A stretch of 64,000 bases of DNA from G963668435 sp963668435 (lineage in GTDB: Bacteria > Latescibacterota > Latescibacteria > Latescibacterales > Latescibacteraceae), in NCBI GenBank assembly GCA_963668435.2, contig CAXXSC010000005.1:124001-188000 (forward strand), given 5' to 3'. Shown here piece by piece: positions 17,652-25,767 of this stretch. A program made the translations under genes and the position numbers. The notes under the pieces were generated by a model. It did not search any database. It was given only the letters and a program-made list of their open reading frames with translations, and was not told where the DNA came from. Every line of letters starts with the position of its first letter. The stretch's first letter is position 1.

Positions 17652-18458
17652 ATGTCTTTGTCATGGATTTTCAGAACAGCAGTGATAAGCGCCGTGTTGG
17701 CCGTCTGTTTTTCAGCAGGCAGTGCCATTCCCGCGCTCGGGCAGAAAAAAGCGCCCTATACGCCGGAAGAGATCATAGCCTTTATCGATAAAAGCTGTGA
17801 GGGAATAGAAAGCGCAGAGGGAACGATCACCCGTATCACCGAATACGGCAGTGACGAACCCGACCATCTCGAGGGCACGTTCCGCATGCGTCAGCCTGAC
17901 AGGCTTTTCATCCATTTTAAGGGTGAAACCGAACGTGTCATTGGATTCGACGGCCGTTATTTCAGGATATATTTCTCCAGCAATAACAGCGGTTTTTTCA
18001 CGGACACCTCCGAACTGGGAGAAAAAGAACGATTTATCCTCGGCGCGGCACCCTATATCGGCAACATGCTGAAACTCTACGCGCTGGACAACACGCTGGA
18101 ATTGATCGACGAGTATGAGGGCCGCTACATTGTCAAAGCGGTTCCCAATGACGGCAACGGCGGATACGTTCTCATAGGGATAAGCCCCGTCACCTGGACG
18201 GTGTCGGGTATCGAGCAGTTCGATAAGGATAAAAAACTGGTCCGCCAGACACGGGTTCTCGAATTCCTGCGAGTCGGCGACACAGGGTATTTTCCGCAAA
18301 CGATCGAGATAAGCACGGTTTTCGGTGAAACACTGTACGTGGAAACCACGACATTCAGCGATATCACATTCAACAGCGAGATCGACGACCAGCGTTTCGT
18401 CATCACCGGCAAAAAAAACACGAACTGGCGCGAACGCCGTTTCAAAACCAGTCAGTAA
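17652..18458 (+). CDS. LolA-like periplasmic lipoprotein-sorting protein
   Basis: Periplasmic protein of the LolA/LolB-like superfamily, which shield lipoprotein acyl chains or other lipids in an incomplete beta-barrel. A Sec signal spans about residues 1-30 (ALG|QKK). The mature part shows the family pattern: helix with EIIAFIDKSCEGIESAEGTIT, then successive beta strands including FRMRQPDRLFIHF, IGFDGRYFRIYF, and YVLIGISP...WTVSGIEQFDKDKK. Length (268) is slightly longer than E. coli LolA. It lies 45 bases after the heparinase-like gene and 39 bases before rlmD, so may be co-transcribed. Which lipoproteins it serves cannot be read; the many lipobox sulfatases nearby are one possibility. Confidence 0.75.
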   Translation: MSLSWIFRTAVISAVLAVCFSAGSAIPALGQKKAPYTPEEIIAFIDKSCEGIESAEGTITRITEYGSDEPDHLEGTFRMRQPDRLFIHFKGETERVIGFDGRYFRIYFSSNNSGFFTDTSELGEKERFILGAAPYIGNMLKLYALDNTLELIDEYEGRYIVKAVPNDGNGGYVLIGISPVTWTVSGIEQFDKDKKLVRQTRVLEFLRVGDTGYFPQTIEISTVFGETLYVETTTFSDITFNSEIDDQRFVITGKKNTNWRERRFKTSQ

Positions 18459-18497
18459 TTCACAGGTCAGCACTCATTTATTAAGAAAAGAGCAGAA

Positions 18498-19784
18498 ATG
18501 TCAGATACAGAGAAAATTACGATAGAAGCGCTGGCTTACGGCGGCGACGGTGTTGGTCATATCGGCGAAAAAGTCGTTTTCGTGCCCAATACCGCGCCCG
18601 GCGACATTGCCGAGGTCACTGTCACCGAGGATAAAGGCTCGTTTTTCCGCGGCACTGTGTCCTCAATAATCAGCCCCTCGCCGGACCGGGTCGAGCCTTT
18701 CTGCCCGCACGCGGGCATCTGCGGCGGCTGCCAGTGGCAGCATGTTTCCTACGAGGCCCAGTGCCGCTGGAAACGCACGATTGTCGAAGAGACGGTCAAA
18801 CGTATCTGCGGCATAGACAGTGTAAATGTCGAGGACTGCGTGGCCTCCCCATCTGATCGCGCGTTCAGGACAATCGCCCGCTATCCCTCGGTGCAGGCGA
18901 AAAAAGGCTATATTTCCGGCTATCACGAGCGCCGGTCGAAAAAGATTGTCGATATCGAAAGCTGTCCGATCGCGACCGACAGGATCAACCGGGTATCGGC
19001 GGTTCTCCGCGAGTATATGCGTGAACAGTTCAGGGAGGTAATGGTCAAGGAGATCACTATCCAGGCCTCCAAAAACGACGACAGCCTCCTTCTGACGATC
19101 AGTACATTTCCGGGTATGGAGCTCGATGCCGTTGCCGAGACACTTTCTGAGCAACTTCCGGAAGTCACCGGCATCATCCATCGCGGCGAGCAGGGGCAGT
19201 TTATCGCCCGTTACGGCGACAATTTCCGCTATGAGCAGGTGGCCGGAAAGCGTTTCCGTATCGAAGAGCGCTCGTTTTTCCAGATCAATGTCGAGCAGGC
19301 GGAACAGCTTGCCGCACTGGTCAGTGAGTTTGCCGGCACAGACAATCCGGGACTCGTTGTTGATGGTTTCGGCGGAGTCGGGCTTTTCTCTCTCGGCGTT
19401 TTCCCACCGGAAACGGAGATACACCTCTACGACCTGTCGAGAAGCGCGGTCAAGGACAGCCGTTTCAACGCACGCGAGATGAATTACCGCTCGTTCTCGG
19501 CCCACAGCACGGACGCGGCCGGGGCAACGGGTGCCATCGGTTACGCTGATACGCTTATCCTCGATCCGCCGCGTTCCGGTCTCGGTGAGGAAGCTGTTGC
19601 CGCATCGGCTGCACTCGACGCGAAAAAAATTATTTCCATCTCATGCAATCCAACGACACTTGCCCGCGATCTCAAGCAGTTCCTCGCGTTGGGCTATTCC
19701 ATCGAGAAGATCGTGCCGATCGACATGTTCCCGCACAGTTTCCATATCGAAACGGTGAGCCTTCTCACGAAAAATGAGGACTGA
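18498..19784 (+). CDS. rlmD: RlmD/TrmA-family RNA (uracil-C5)-methyltransferase
   Basis: SAM-dependent methylation of a uracil C5 in rRNA (23S U1939 in E. coli RlmD) or tRNA. An N-terminal TRAM domain (about 1-58, ALAYGGDGVGHIGEKVVFV) is followed by iron-sulfur ligands Cys69, Cys75, Cys78 (CPHAGICGGC) and Cys156. The catalytic domain has the SAM-binding VDGFGGVGLFSLG, LDPPRSGLGEEAV and the nucleophile Cys in SCNPTTLARDL. Length (428) fits RlmD/TrmFO-independent TrmA-like enzymes; RlmD, RlmCD and TrmA-type paralogues cannot be separated here, so the symbol is provisional. The gene ends before a bidirectional terminator. Confidence 0.85.
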   Translation: MSDTEKITIEALAYGGDGVGHIGEKVVFVPNTAPGDIAEVTVTEDKGSFFRGTVSSIISPSPDRVEPFCPHAGICGGCQWQHVSYEAQCRWKRTIVEETVKRICGIDSVNVEDCVASPSDRAFRTIARYPSVQAKKGYISGYHERRSKKIVDIESCPIATDRINRVSAVLREYMREQFREVMVKEITIQASKNDDSLLLTISTFPGMELDAVAETLSEQLPEVTGIIHRGEQGQFIARYGDNFRYEQVAGKRFRIEERSFFQINVEQAEQLAALVSEFAGTDNPGLVVDGFGGVGLFSLGVFPPETEIHLYDLSRSAVKDSRFNAREMNYRSFSAHSTDAAGATGAIGYADTLILDPPRSGLGEEAVAASAALDAKKIISISCNPTTLARDLKQFLALGYSIEKIVPIDMFPHSFHIETVSLLTKNED

Positions 19785-19846
19785 AAGCCGGCAAGCTCGT
19801 AAGTTGGCAAGTATTTAGAAATAGATAAACTACGGGATAATCACAC

Positions 19847-19880
19847 AAAAGGGCGACCGAAATGGCCGCCCTTTTCTATT
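19847..19880. terminator. Bidirectional rho-independent terminator
   Basis: Stem AAAAGGGCG (19847-19855) pairs with CGCCCTTTT (19867-19875) around an 11-base loop, with T/A runs on both sides. It separates the converging rlmD and isomerase genes. Confidence 0.8.
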
Positions 19881-19904
19881 ATATCTGCCTTGGAAAACCC
19901 CGAT

Positions 19905-21383
19905 CTAAAACGGATTCTCTTTCGCATACCAGACATCTTTCGGCAGCGGATGAAAAACATTGTCGATACCGAGCATCTTGAGGGCGCTGAACATTGTCCG
20001 GCCCACCTGCTTGAACGCCACCGCAGTATGGTGCGGGAAACGCTCACCGATGAGGACATGACGATAGAACCGTCCCATGTTCCTGACCGCAATGACACCG
20101 ATGCCGCCGTGAGACCTGGGATCGATATCGAGGATCTCGCCGTCAGCGATATAGGACTTGATCTGGCAGTCTGCAGTCCCCTGAAGCCTGAACATGGAGA
20201 TGTCGCCTGCCCGGATGACACCGTCGAGTGTGCCGCGGGTTATATCCGGCTCGGAATCCGGCTCCATGAGGCGTTTCATGATGATCTGGTGCTTGAGTGC
20301 GAAAGTCGCCATGCAGCTCGAGGGCGTGTTCCCGCAGTGGAATCCCATGAAGAGATCGTCACGGGCATAGTCGCCGACAACCGTTTTTGCGTCGGCGATC
20401 ATATCGTCCGGCACGGTGTTGTTGATATCGAGCAGGGTCGCGGGAAGATCGCTTGCCGCCGAGACGAGATATTCACTGAGAGCGCCGTAGATGTCGACCT
20501 CGCAGGAAACCGGGATGCCGCGTCCGGCGAATCGCGAGTTCACGAAACAGGGCACGAAACCGAAGAATTTCTCGAACGAGGGCCAGCACTTGTTGGCAAA
20601 AACACCGAACTGGCAGGCGCCGAGGTTCTCATCGTAGAATTTCATGAGCGCAACCTCGTACTGGGCCAGCTTGGTCAGGATATCGGGATAGTTGTTACTG
20701 TCGCCGAGCTCGCGGGCCATGTCTTTCGCCACCAGTTCAACCTCGGGATCGCCCTCGGCGGAGCGGAAAATGTCGAGCAGATCGAGCTCGCTGTTCTCCA
20801 TGATCTCCACGCCGAGATCATAAAGCGGCTTGACCGGCGCGTTGCAGGCGAGAAAATCCTGCGGCCTGGGTCCGAATGAAAAGACCTTGACTGACCAGAG
20901 GCCAAGAAGAACCCGTGCCACCGGCAGGAACGCCCCGATCTCGGTCGCGATCTCATCGGGGAGGCCAACCGGTTTTTCCGGGATATGCGGCCTGAGCTCG
21001 CGGAGCCCCATATTGTAGGAGGCGTTGAGCATACCGCAGTAGGCATCGCCGCGCCCGTCGATAAGGTCATTGCCAGTTTCCTCGGCGGCGCCGACAAGCA
21101 TGACCGGCCCCCAGAACTGTTCCGCCAGCATGGAAAGCGGCCCCTCCGGCCCGAAATTGCCGAGATAGATCACCAGTGCGTTGACATCGCGCTGGTCGAG
21201 CTCCTCGATAGCTTTGATGACATCCGCCTCGCTCTCGATGATGGTATCGCAGACCTCGAGCGGCACATTCTGTTTCTGGCAGGCCCCGGCAACACGGTCC
21301 CGCCTGCTTTTCGACAGCTCGATCGGGAAACAGTCGCGACTGACCGCGACAATCCCGGCCCTGACTTCAGGCATGTTAATCAT
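19905..21383 (-). CDS. L-fucose/L-arabinose isomerase-family protein (COG2407), likely the operon's L-arabinose isomerase
   Basis: Aldose-ketose isomerase of the FucI/COG2407 type. The start at 21383 (not the ATG at 21413) has AGGGAG eight bases upstream. Candidate metal/catalytic residues are Glu295 (SCEVDIYG), Asp319 (LLDINN) and His349 (GFHCGNTPS), matching the Glu/Asp/His set of FucI. It lacks the N-terminal signature of classical AraA. Its gene is last in an operon with ribulokinase and L-ribulose-5-phosphate 4-epimerase, both clearly arabinose enzymes, so conversion of L-arabinose to L-ribulose is the best inference; L-fucose isomerisation remains possible given the nearby fucosidase. 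It follows the ninth sulfatase by 51 bases. Confidence 0.82.
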   Translation of the reverse strand: MINMPEVRAGIVAVSRDCFPIELSKSRRDRVAGACQKQNVPLEVCDTIIESEADVIKAIEELDQRDVNALVIYLGNFGPEGPLSMLAEQFWGPVMLVGAAEETGNDLIDGRGDAYCGMLNASYNMGLRELRPHIPEKPVGLPDEIATEIGAFLPVARVLLGLWSVKVFSFGPRPQDFLACNAPVKPLYDLGVEIMENSELDLLDIFRSAEGDPEVELVAKDMARELGDSNNYPDILTKLAQYEVALMKFYDENLGACQFGVFANKCWPSFEKFFGFVPCFVNSRFAGRGIPVSCEVDIYGALSEYLVSAASDLPATLLDINNTVPDDMIADAKTVVGDYARDDLFMGFHCGNTPSSCMATFALKHQIIMKRLMEPDSEPDITRGTLDGVIRAGDISMFRLQGTADCQIKSYIADGEILDIDPRSHGGIGVIAVRNMGRFYRHVLIGERFPHHTAVAFKQVGRTMFSALKMLGIDNVFHPLPKDVWYAKENPF

Positions 21384-21434
21384 GATAATTCTCCCTTTGA
21401 TTGTATGTTCCATTGCTGATAATTGACTAAAAAA

Positions 21435-22796
21435 TCAGCGCTTCGTAATCTCCCAGCCGTAGCCGACAGGTATTTCCCCGCCGGTTATCCCCGGCAGGCC
21501 ATTTGGCTTCGCCGTTTTAACTGGAGGCAAAGTCGCCGCCCATTCGGCATGGCTTTTCGCCATATTTTCTACTATTTCCGGGTATTTCTTTGCGAGATCC
21601 TTTTCCTCCCGCGGATCCGTTTCAAGGTCGAACAGCTGCCAGCCGAGCTTCTTGTTTTTCAGAAGCCGCCAGTTTTTCCAGCGGACAACTGTCAGGTGAC
21701 GGTGTTTCGGATCGGTCGGATCGCAGTTGAGCCAGAACAGGCGCTCATGCACATCGCCTTTCCTGTCACCAGACAGATACGGCAGCAAGTTGACACCGTC
21801 ACAGTGCCCCGGCGCTTTTTTTCCGGCGGCAGCCGCGGCAGTCGCATAAAAATCGAGCGTGCACATCAGGCCGTCGTACTGCGCCCCCTCCGGCAGAACA
21901 CCGGGCCAGGAAATAATTGTCGGCGTGTGGACCCAGCCCTCCTGCTGTGTACCCTTGCCCTTGCCACCGCGATAGGGTGAAGAACTGCCCTGCTCGTTGA
22001 GATTGGGACCGTTATCTCCTGTCAGCATGATGAGCGTATTGTCCATGAGATCGTGTTTTTCGAGCACAGTCAGAAGCTTGCCGACCTGATCGTCGACCGA
22101 GACCAGCGCACCGGCAAGAGCACGGCGCCGTCCCTCGGCAGTAGTACGGTGGCGAAAACGTTCCGGCGTTTCCCCGCTTGGGGAGTGGATCGCCAGCGGT
22201 GAAAAATAGAGGAAGAACGGCCTGTCCTTGTTGCGCTCGACAAAATCGGCCATCATATCGCCATCAGTATCGGTACGCCAGCCCTCGGAGCCATCCTCGT
22301 TGATCGTGACAAAATGATGGCCCTCTTTCAGGGGATTGTGACGTGCCACTTCAAGAAAGCCGCGTCTCATGGGGCTCTGCTCGCGGAAGCCGATGTCCCA
22401 TTTCCCGACCATGCCGGTGACATAACCGGCATCGCGCATGAACTCGCCCAGTGTCGGTTTGTCATCCGGGATCGGCAGGCCGCGAGCCATACCGAATTTG
22501 CCGAACCGCTGAGCGTACATGCCGGTCATAAGGCTCGTCCGGCTGGGACTGCATGGCGGATTGGTAATATAGGAGAACGTGCATTTCACACCGCGCGCAG
22601 CAAGACGGTCCATATTGGGTGTCGGGATATCGGTACAACCGAAAGAACCGAGATCACCATAACCGAGATCATCGATGAGCAGGATGATGACATTGGGTTT
22701 CCTTTTGGATGATGACATCGGGTGGGCGTCGGCCCCCAGTACAGCGGCAAGACCGCCCGCACACATTTGAGCGAGCACCTGGCGACGGGTTTTCAT
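21435..22796 (-). CDS. Formylglycine-dependent sulfatase inside the arabinose operon (453 aa)
   Basis: Arylsulfatase-like enzyme. MKTRRQVLAQM gives a twin-arginine-type start followed by a hydrophobic stretch and a likely cleavage near ADA (residues 22-24). Metal motif LIDDLGYGD is at 40-48, the active site is CSPSR (Cys82), and GKWDIG replaces the common GKWHLG, so the His of that motif is an Asp here; this residue usually contacts the sulfate and the change is noteworthy. TGDNGPNLNEQG follows. The gene lies 3 bases after araD and 51 bases before the isomerase, so it is firmly part of the arabinose unit, which suggests that the substrate is a sulfated arabinose-containing glycan. Confidence 0.92.
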   Translation of the reverse strand: MKTRRQVLAQMCAGGLAAVLGADAHPMSSSKRKPNVIILLIDDLGYGDLGSFGCTDIPTPNMDRLAARGVKCTFSYITNPPCSPSRTSLMTGMYAQRFGKFGMARGLPIPDDKPTLGEFMRDAGYVTGMVGKWDIGFREQSPMRRGFLEVARHNPLKEGHHFVTINEDGSEGWRTDTDGDMMADFVERNKDRPFFLYFSPLAIHSPSGETPERFRHRTTAEGRRRALAGALVSVDDQVGKLLTVLEKHDLMDNTLIMLTGDNGPNLNEQGSSSPYRGGKGKGTQQEGWVHTPTIISWPGVLPEGAQYDGLMCTLDFYATAAAAAGKKAPGHCDGVNLLPYLSGDRKGDVHERLFWLNCDPTDPKHRHLTVVRWKNWRLLKNKKLGWQLFDLETDPREEKDLAKKYPEIVENMAKSHAEWAATLPPVKTAKPNGLPGITGGEIPVGYGWEITKR

Positions 22797-22799
22797 GGG

Positions 22800-23492
22800 C
22801 TATTCCTGACCGTAATATGATTGTTTTCCATGTTTTCGCTGATAATGTTTGTCAAGCAGGGTTCTTCCGACCGGAGCGGCAGCGGAATCGATGCTTACTG
22901 TCATCAGCGCCATAGCGGCAAGCTCCTCGAGCATTGCGCTGTTCTCCACCGCTTTCAAAGCATCTGCGCCCCAGGTGAACGGCCCGTGCGAGGCCACCAG
23001 AATCATCTGGAAAGCCGCGGGATCGAGCCCCTGCATGCGTTCGACAATGACATTGCCCGTTTCGTTCTCGTAATCACCATTAATCTCGCTGTCGCTCAAA
23101 GGCCGTGTACAGGGCACAGCGCCCGGCATACAGTCGGCGTGCGTAGTGCCGAAACAGGGGATATCGCGACATGCCTGCGCCCATGCTGTCGCGGTGGTCG
23201 AATGCGTGTGAGCGATGCCTCCGATCTCCGGAAAACTCTTGTACAGCACCGCGTGTGTTTTCGTATCCGAGGAGGGCCGCATACCGTCATCGACAGGATT
23301 GCCGTCCATATCGCAGAGCACGATATCTTCAGCGGTGAGCCGCTCGTAATCGACTCCGCTGGGCTTGATGGCGAAAACACCTCGTTCGCGGTCGATGCCG
23401 CTGACATTACCGAAAGTGAAAATCACGAGGCCGTGCTCCACCAGCGCCATGTTCGCGGTAAAAACCTGCTCTTTCAGTTCGCTGATATCCAT
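22800..23492 (-). CDS. araD: L-ribulose-5-phosphate 4-epimerase
   Basis: Converts L-ribulose 5-phosphate to D-xylulose 5-phosphate, the last step of bacterial L-arabinose use, in the cytoplasm. The alignment with E. coli AraD is colinear by eye: FGNVSGIDRERGVFAIKPSG, SSDTKTH, HTHSTTATAWAQA, HADCMPG, NETGNVIVE, ASHGPF and a C-terminal KHGKQSYYGQ. The zinc ligands correspond to Asp76, His95, His97 and His168; catalytic Asp120 and Tyr227 are present. These features separate it from the fuculose-phosphate aldolases of the same superfamily. Length 230 against 231 for E. coli. It is third of five genes in the operon. Confidence 0.95.
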   Translation of the reverse strand: MDISELKEQVFTANMALVEHGLVIFTFGNVSGIDRERGVFAIKPSGVDYERLTAEDIVLCDMDGNPVDDGMRPSSDTKTHAVLYKSFPEIGGIAHTHSTTATAWAQACRDIPCFGTTHADCMPGAVPCTRPLSDSEINGDYENETGNVIVERMQGLDPAAFQMILVASHGPFTWGADALKAVENSAMLEELAAMALMTVSIDSAAAPVGRTLLDKHYQRKHGKQSYYGQE

Positions 23493-23577
23493 ATATATTC
23501 CTTATCATCTATTAATACGCATCCTTGAGACTGCCGTACAAAATCCTGAACGACTCATTGGCCACGGCCGGAATGCC

Positions 23578-23874
23578 TCAGCACTTTTCGTCTTCCTTCT
23601 TCCTCCGCGTCAGGGACAAACCGCCGAAACCGCTGATGACCGCGATATAGAATCCGAAATCATACCACCAGCCGACATTGTTGCTTTCATAAACACGGAC
23701 ATGCCGGTTGAAAAATCCCCAGATCAGCGAGAACGGCGCCACCCAGCCATGCCATATCCCGGAGAAGAATCCCGCCGGATCATTGGAGGACCTGCTGCCG
23801 TCACCGGACACACAGCTGCCGATGAACAACATGGCAAGCACAAGAAGCACGATCAGGACAAAAGTCTTTTTCAT
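23578..23874 (-). CDS. Small predicted membrane lipoprotein of unknown function (98 aa)
   Basis: An upstream ATG at 23889 exists, but the ATG at 23874 is preceded by AAGGAT at 7 bases and begins MKKTFVLIVL, so it is preferred. A signal with a lipobox-like LFIGSC (about residue 21) is followed by a short linker, a segment GFFSGIWHGWVAPFSLIWGFF and a second hydrophobic stretch GWWYDFGFYIAVISGFGGLSL, then a basic tail. The WHGW and WWYDFGFY pattern belongs to a recurrent small family seen in many bacteria, without known function to me. It lies between araB (26 bases) and araD (85 bases) on the same strand; a link to arabinose use is positional only. Confidence 0.7.
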   Translation of the reverse strand: MKKTFVLIVLLVLAMLFIGSCVSGDGSRSSNDPAGFFSGIWHGWVAPFSLIWGFFNRHVRVYESNNVGWWYDFGFYIAVISGFGGLSLTRRKKEDEKC

Positions 23875-23900
23875 GGTATATCCTTTCACGCGCGGCGGGA

Positions 23901-25554
23901 TTATTTCGTTTCGCTTTCCACGAATGCGCCGAGTGTCTTGTACCGTTCGTAAAGTCCGTTATATGCCGATGCGTGTTCGGGATCGGGATGGTACTCGTAC
24001 TCGAATCCGCTCTCCATTGCCTCGATGGCGTTCTCGACCTTGGGATAGATGCCCGCCGCGGTGGCCGCAAACATGGCGGCACCGAGCGCACAGGTCTGTT
24101 CCGAGCGGACAACCTTGATCTCGCGGTTCAGTACATCGGCAAGCACCTGCATGACAAAGGGCGATTTTTTCGCGACCCCGCCGAGAGCGATCACCTCTTT
24201 TATGGGAATGCCCTCTGATTCGAAACGCTCGACAATCATACGTGAACCGAACGCTGTCGCCTCGACAAGCGATTTGAAAATGGCCGGAGCACTGCTGCCG
24301 AGATTGAGCCCCGTGATCGCGCCCTTGAGTTTCTGGTTGGCATCGGGTGTCCTGCGGCCGTTCATCCAGTCAAGCGCGAGGATTCCTGTCTGTTCCACCG
24401 GCAATGTCTCGGCCTCCAGAGTGAGCATGGGAATGATACGGTCAACCATGCCTGTGACCGAGGACTCCACACCAACGGCAAATTTTTCCAGCGGCCAGGC
24501 GAGAAGATCCCGGAACCATGCGTAAAGATCGCCGAATGCCGACTGCCCGGCCTCCATTCCGACCATGCCGGGAATAATAGAGCCCTCTACCTGTCCACAG
24601 ATACCCCGGACCAGTTTCGATCCGACATCATCGATGGGAGCGACCAGCATGTCGCAGGTCGAGGTGCCGATGACTTTCGAGAGAGCATAGGGCCGTATCG
24701 ATCCGCCGACCGCGCCCATGTGGGCATCGAACGCACCAACACCGACCGGAATGCCAGCGGGAAGTCCAAGCCGTCCCGCCCATTCAGGCGACAGAAGTCC
24801 AGCGACCTCGTCCGAGGTGAAAGTCTCCACGTAAAGACGGCCGCGCATCCCCTTGAGAAGCGGGTCGAGCTTAACGAGAAACTCCTCTTCGGGAAGGCCG
24901 TTGAACGCGGCGCTCCACATGGCCTTGTGACCAGCAGCGCAGCGGCTTCGTTTCATGGCGAGCGGTTCGCTGATGCCGGTCAGGACACCGGTTATCCAGT
25001 CACAGTGTTCAACCCATGAGTAGGCGGCCTCACGAACGGCCTTATCCTCACGAATGACATGCAGCATTTTCGCCCAGAACCATTCCGAGGAATACACACC
25101 ACCCTCGTACATGGTGAAATCGGTTCCGCCCCAAGTCCGGGCCGTATTGTTTATCTCCTCGGCCTCGAGTACTGCTGTGTGGTCTTTCCAGAGCACGAAC
25201 ATGGCGTTGGGATTGTCACGGAATTCCGGCAGCATGGCAAGCGCGGTGCCGTTTTTATCGACCGGCCCGGGTGTCGATCCGGTGGTATCGACAGAAATTC
25301 CGGCAACAGCATCGGCCGTTCCGGGAGGCGCCGCGGCAAGCGCATCACGTACGCTGCACTCCAGCCCCTCGAGATGATCGAGCGGGTGCTGGCGAAAACG
25401 GTTTGCCGACGCGTCGCAGTAACGCCCTTCCCGCCATCGCGAATAGGAATGCACAGCGGGTCGCCACAATATCGCCGTTCATGGCATTGACAATAAGGGT
25501 TCGCACTGAATCGGTGCCGTAATCGATTCCGATAACATAAGAATCGCCACTCAT
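23901..25554 (-). CDS. araB: L-ribulokinase, with an apparent 1-base insertion near codon 33
   Basis: FGGY-family kinase that phosphorylates L-ribulose at O5. The true start is the ATG at 25554 (GGAGG upstream), encoding YVIGIDYGTDSVRTLIV, the phosphate-binding motif. After DIVAT the frame breaks; the matching continuation AVHSYSRWREGRYCD is in another frame. Removing one G from the GGG at 25458-25460 restores one protein of about 550 residues. Ribulokinase hallmarks follow: VDTTGSTPGPVD, WKDHTA, YSSEWFWAK, SYSWVEHCDW-like region, VGAFDAHMGAVGG, VIGTSTCDM, GQSAFGDLYAWF. A shorter product could start within the second frame, but would lack the phosphate motif. First gene of the operon. A homopolymer sequencing error is the simplest explanation. 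Confidence 0.85.
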
Positions 25555-25607
25555 GATTACCTCCGGTTCCGCCCCATAAGAGTCGGGTCTATACTGATGT
25601 TGTCGTT

Positions 25608-25629
25608 TACAATACTGTCTCGTATAGTA
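25608..25629. promoter_or_regulatory. Imperfect inverted repeat upstream of the arabinose operon
   Basis: TACAATAC-N6-GTATAGTA (7 of 8 bases pair) lies in the 213-base gap between divergent araB and the FAD oxidoreductase. It sits where a regulator of either operon could bind. No clear -35/-10 pair was found beside it. Confidence 0.3.
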
Positions 25630-25767
25630 ATATCATTGGAATGATCAGCACAACAATTTTATGTCATCATCACAGTCCGGACGCGTGTCAAAAGCAAAAA
25701 AACAGTAGCGCCCGCCATCAAAACAGTCCATACTGAAAAAAAACATCTGAAACAGTCCAGCGGAGAC

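Noticed and set aside
19890..20879. Plus-strand frame of 329 codons over the isomerase gene
   Set aside because: Antisense shadow of a clear isomerase, starting inside the bidirectional terminator region.
19905..25554. First reading of the operon as L-fucose catabolism (FucI, FucK, FucA)
   Set aside because: The kinase and class II enzyme match AraB and AraD in motifs and active-site residues (Asp76, His95, His97, His168, Asp120, Tyr227), not FucK and FucA.
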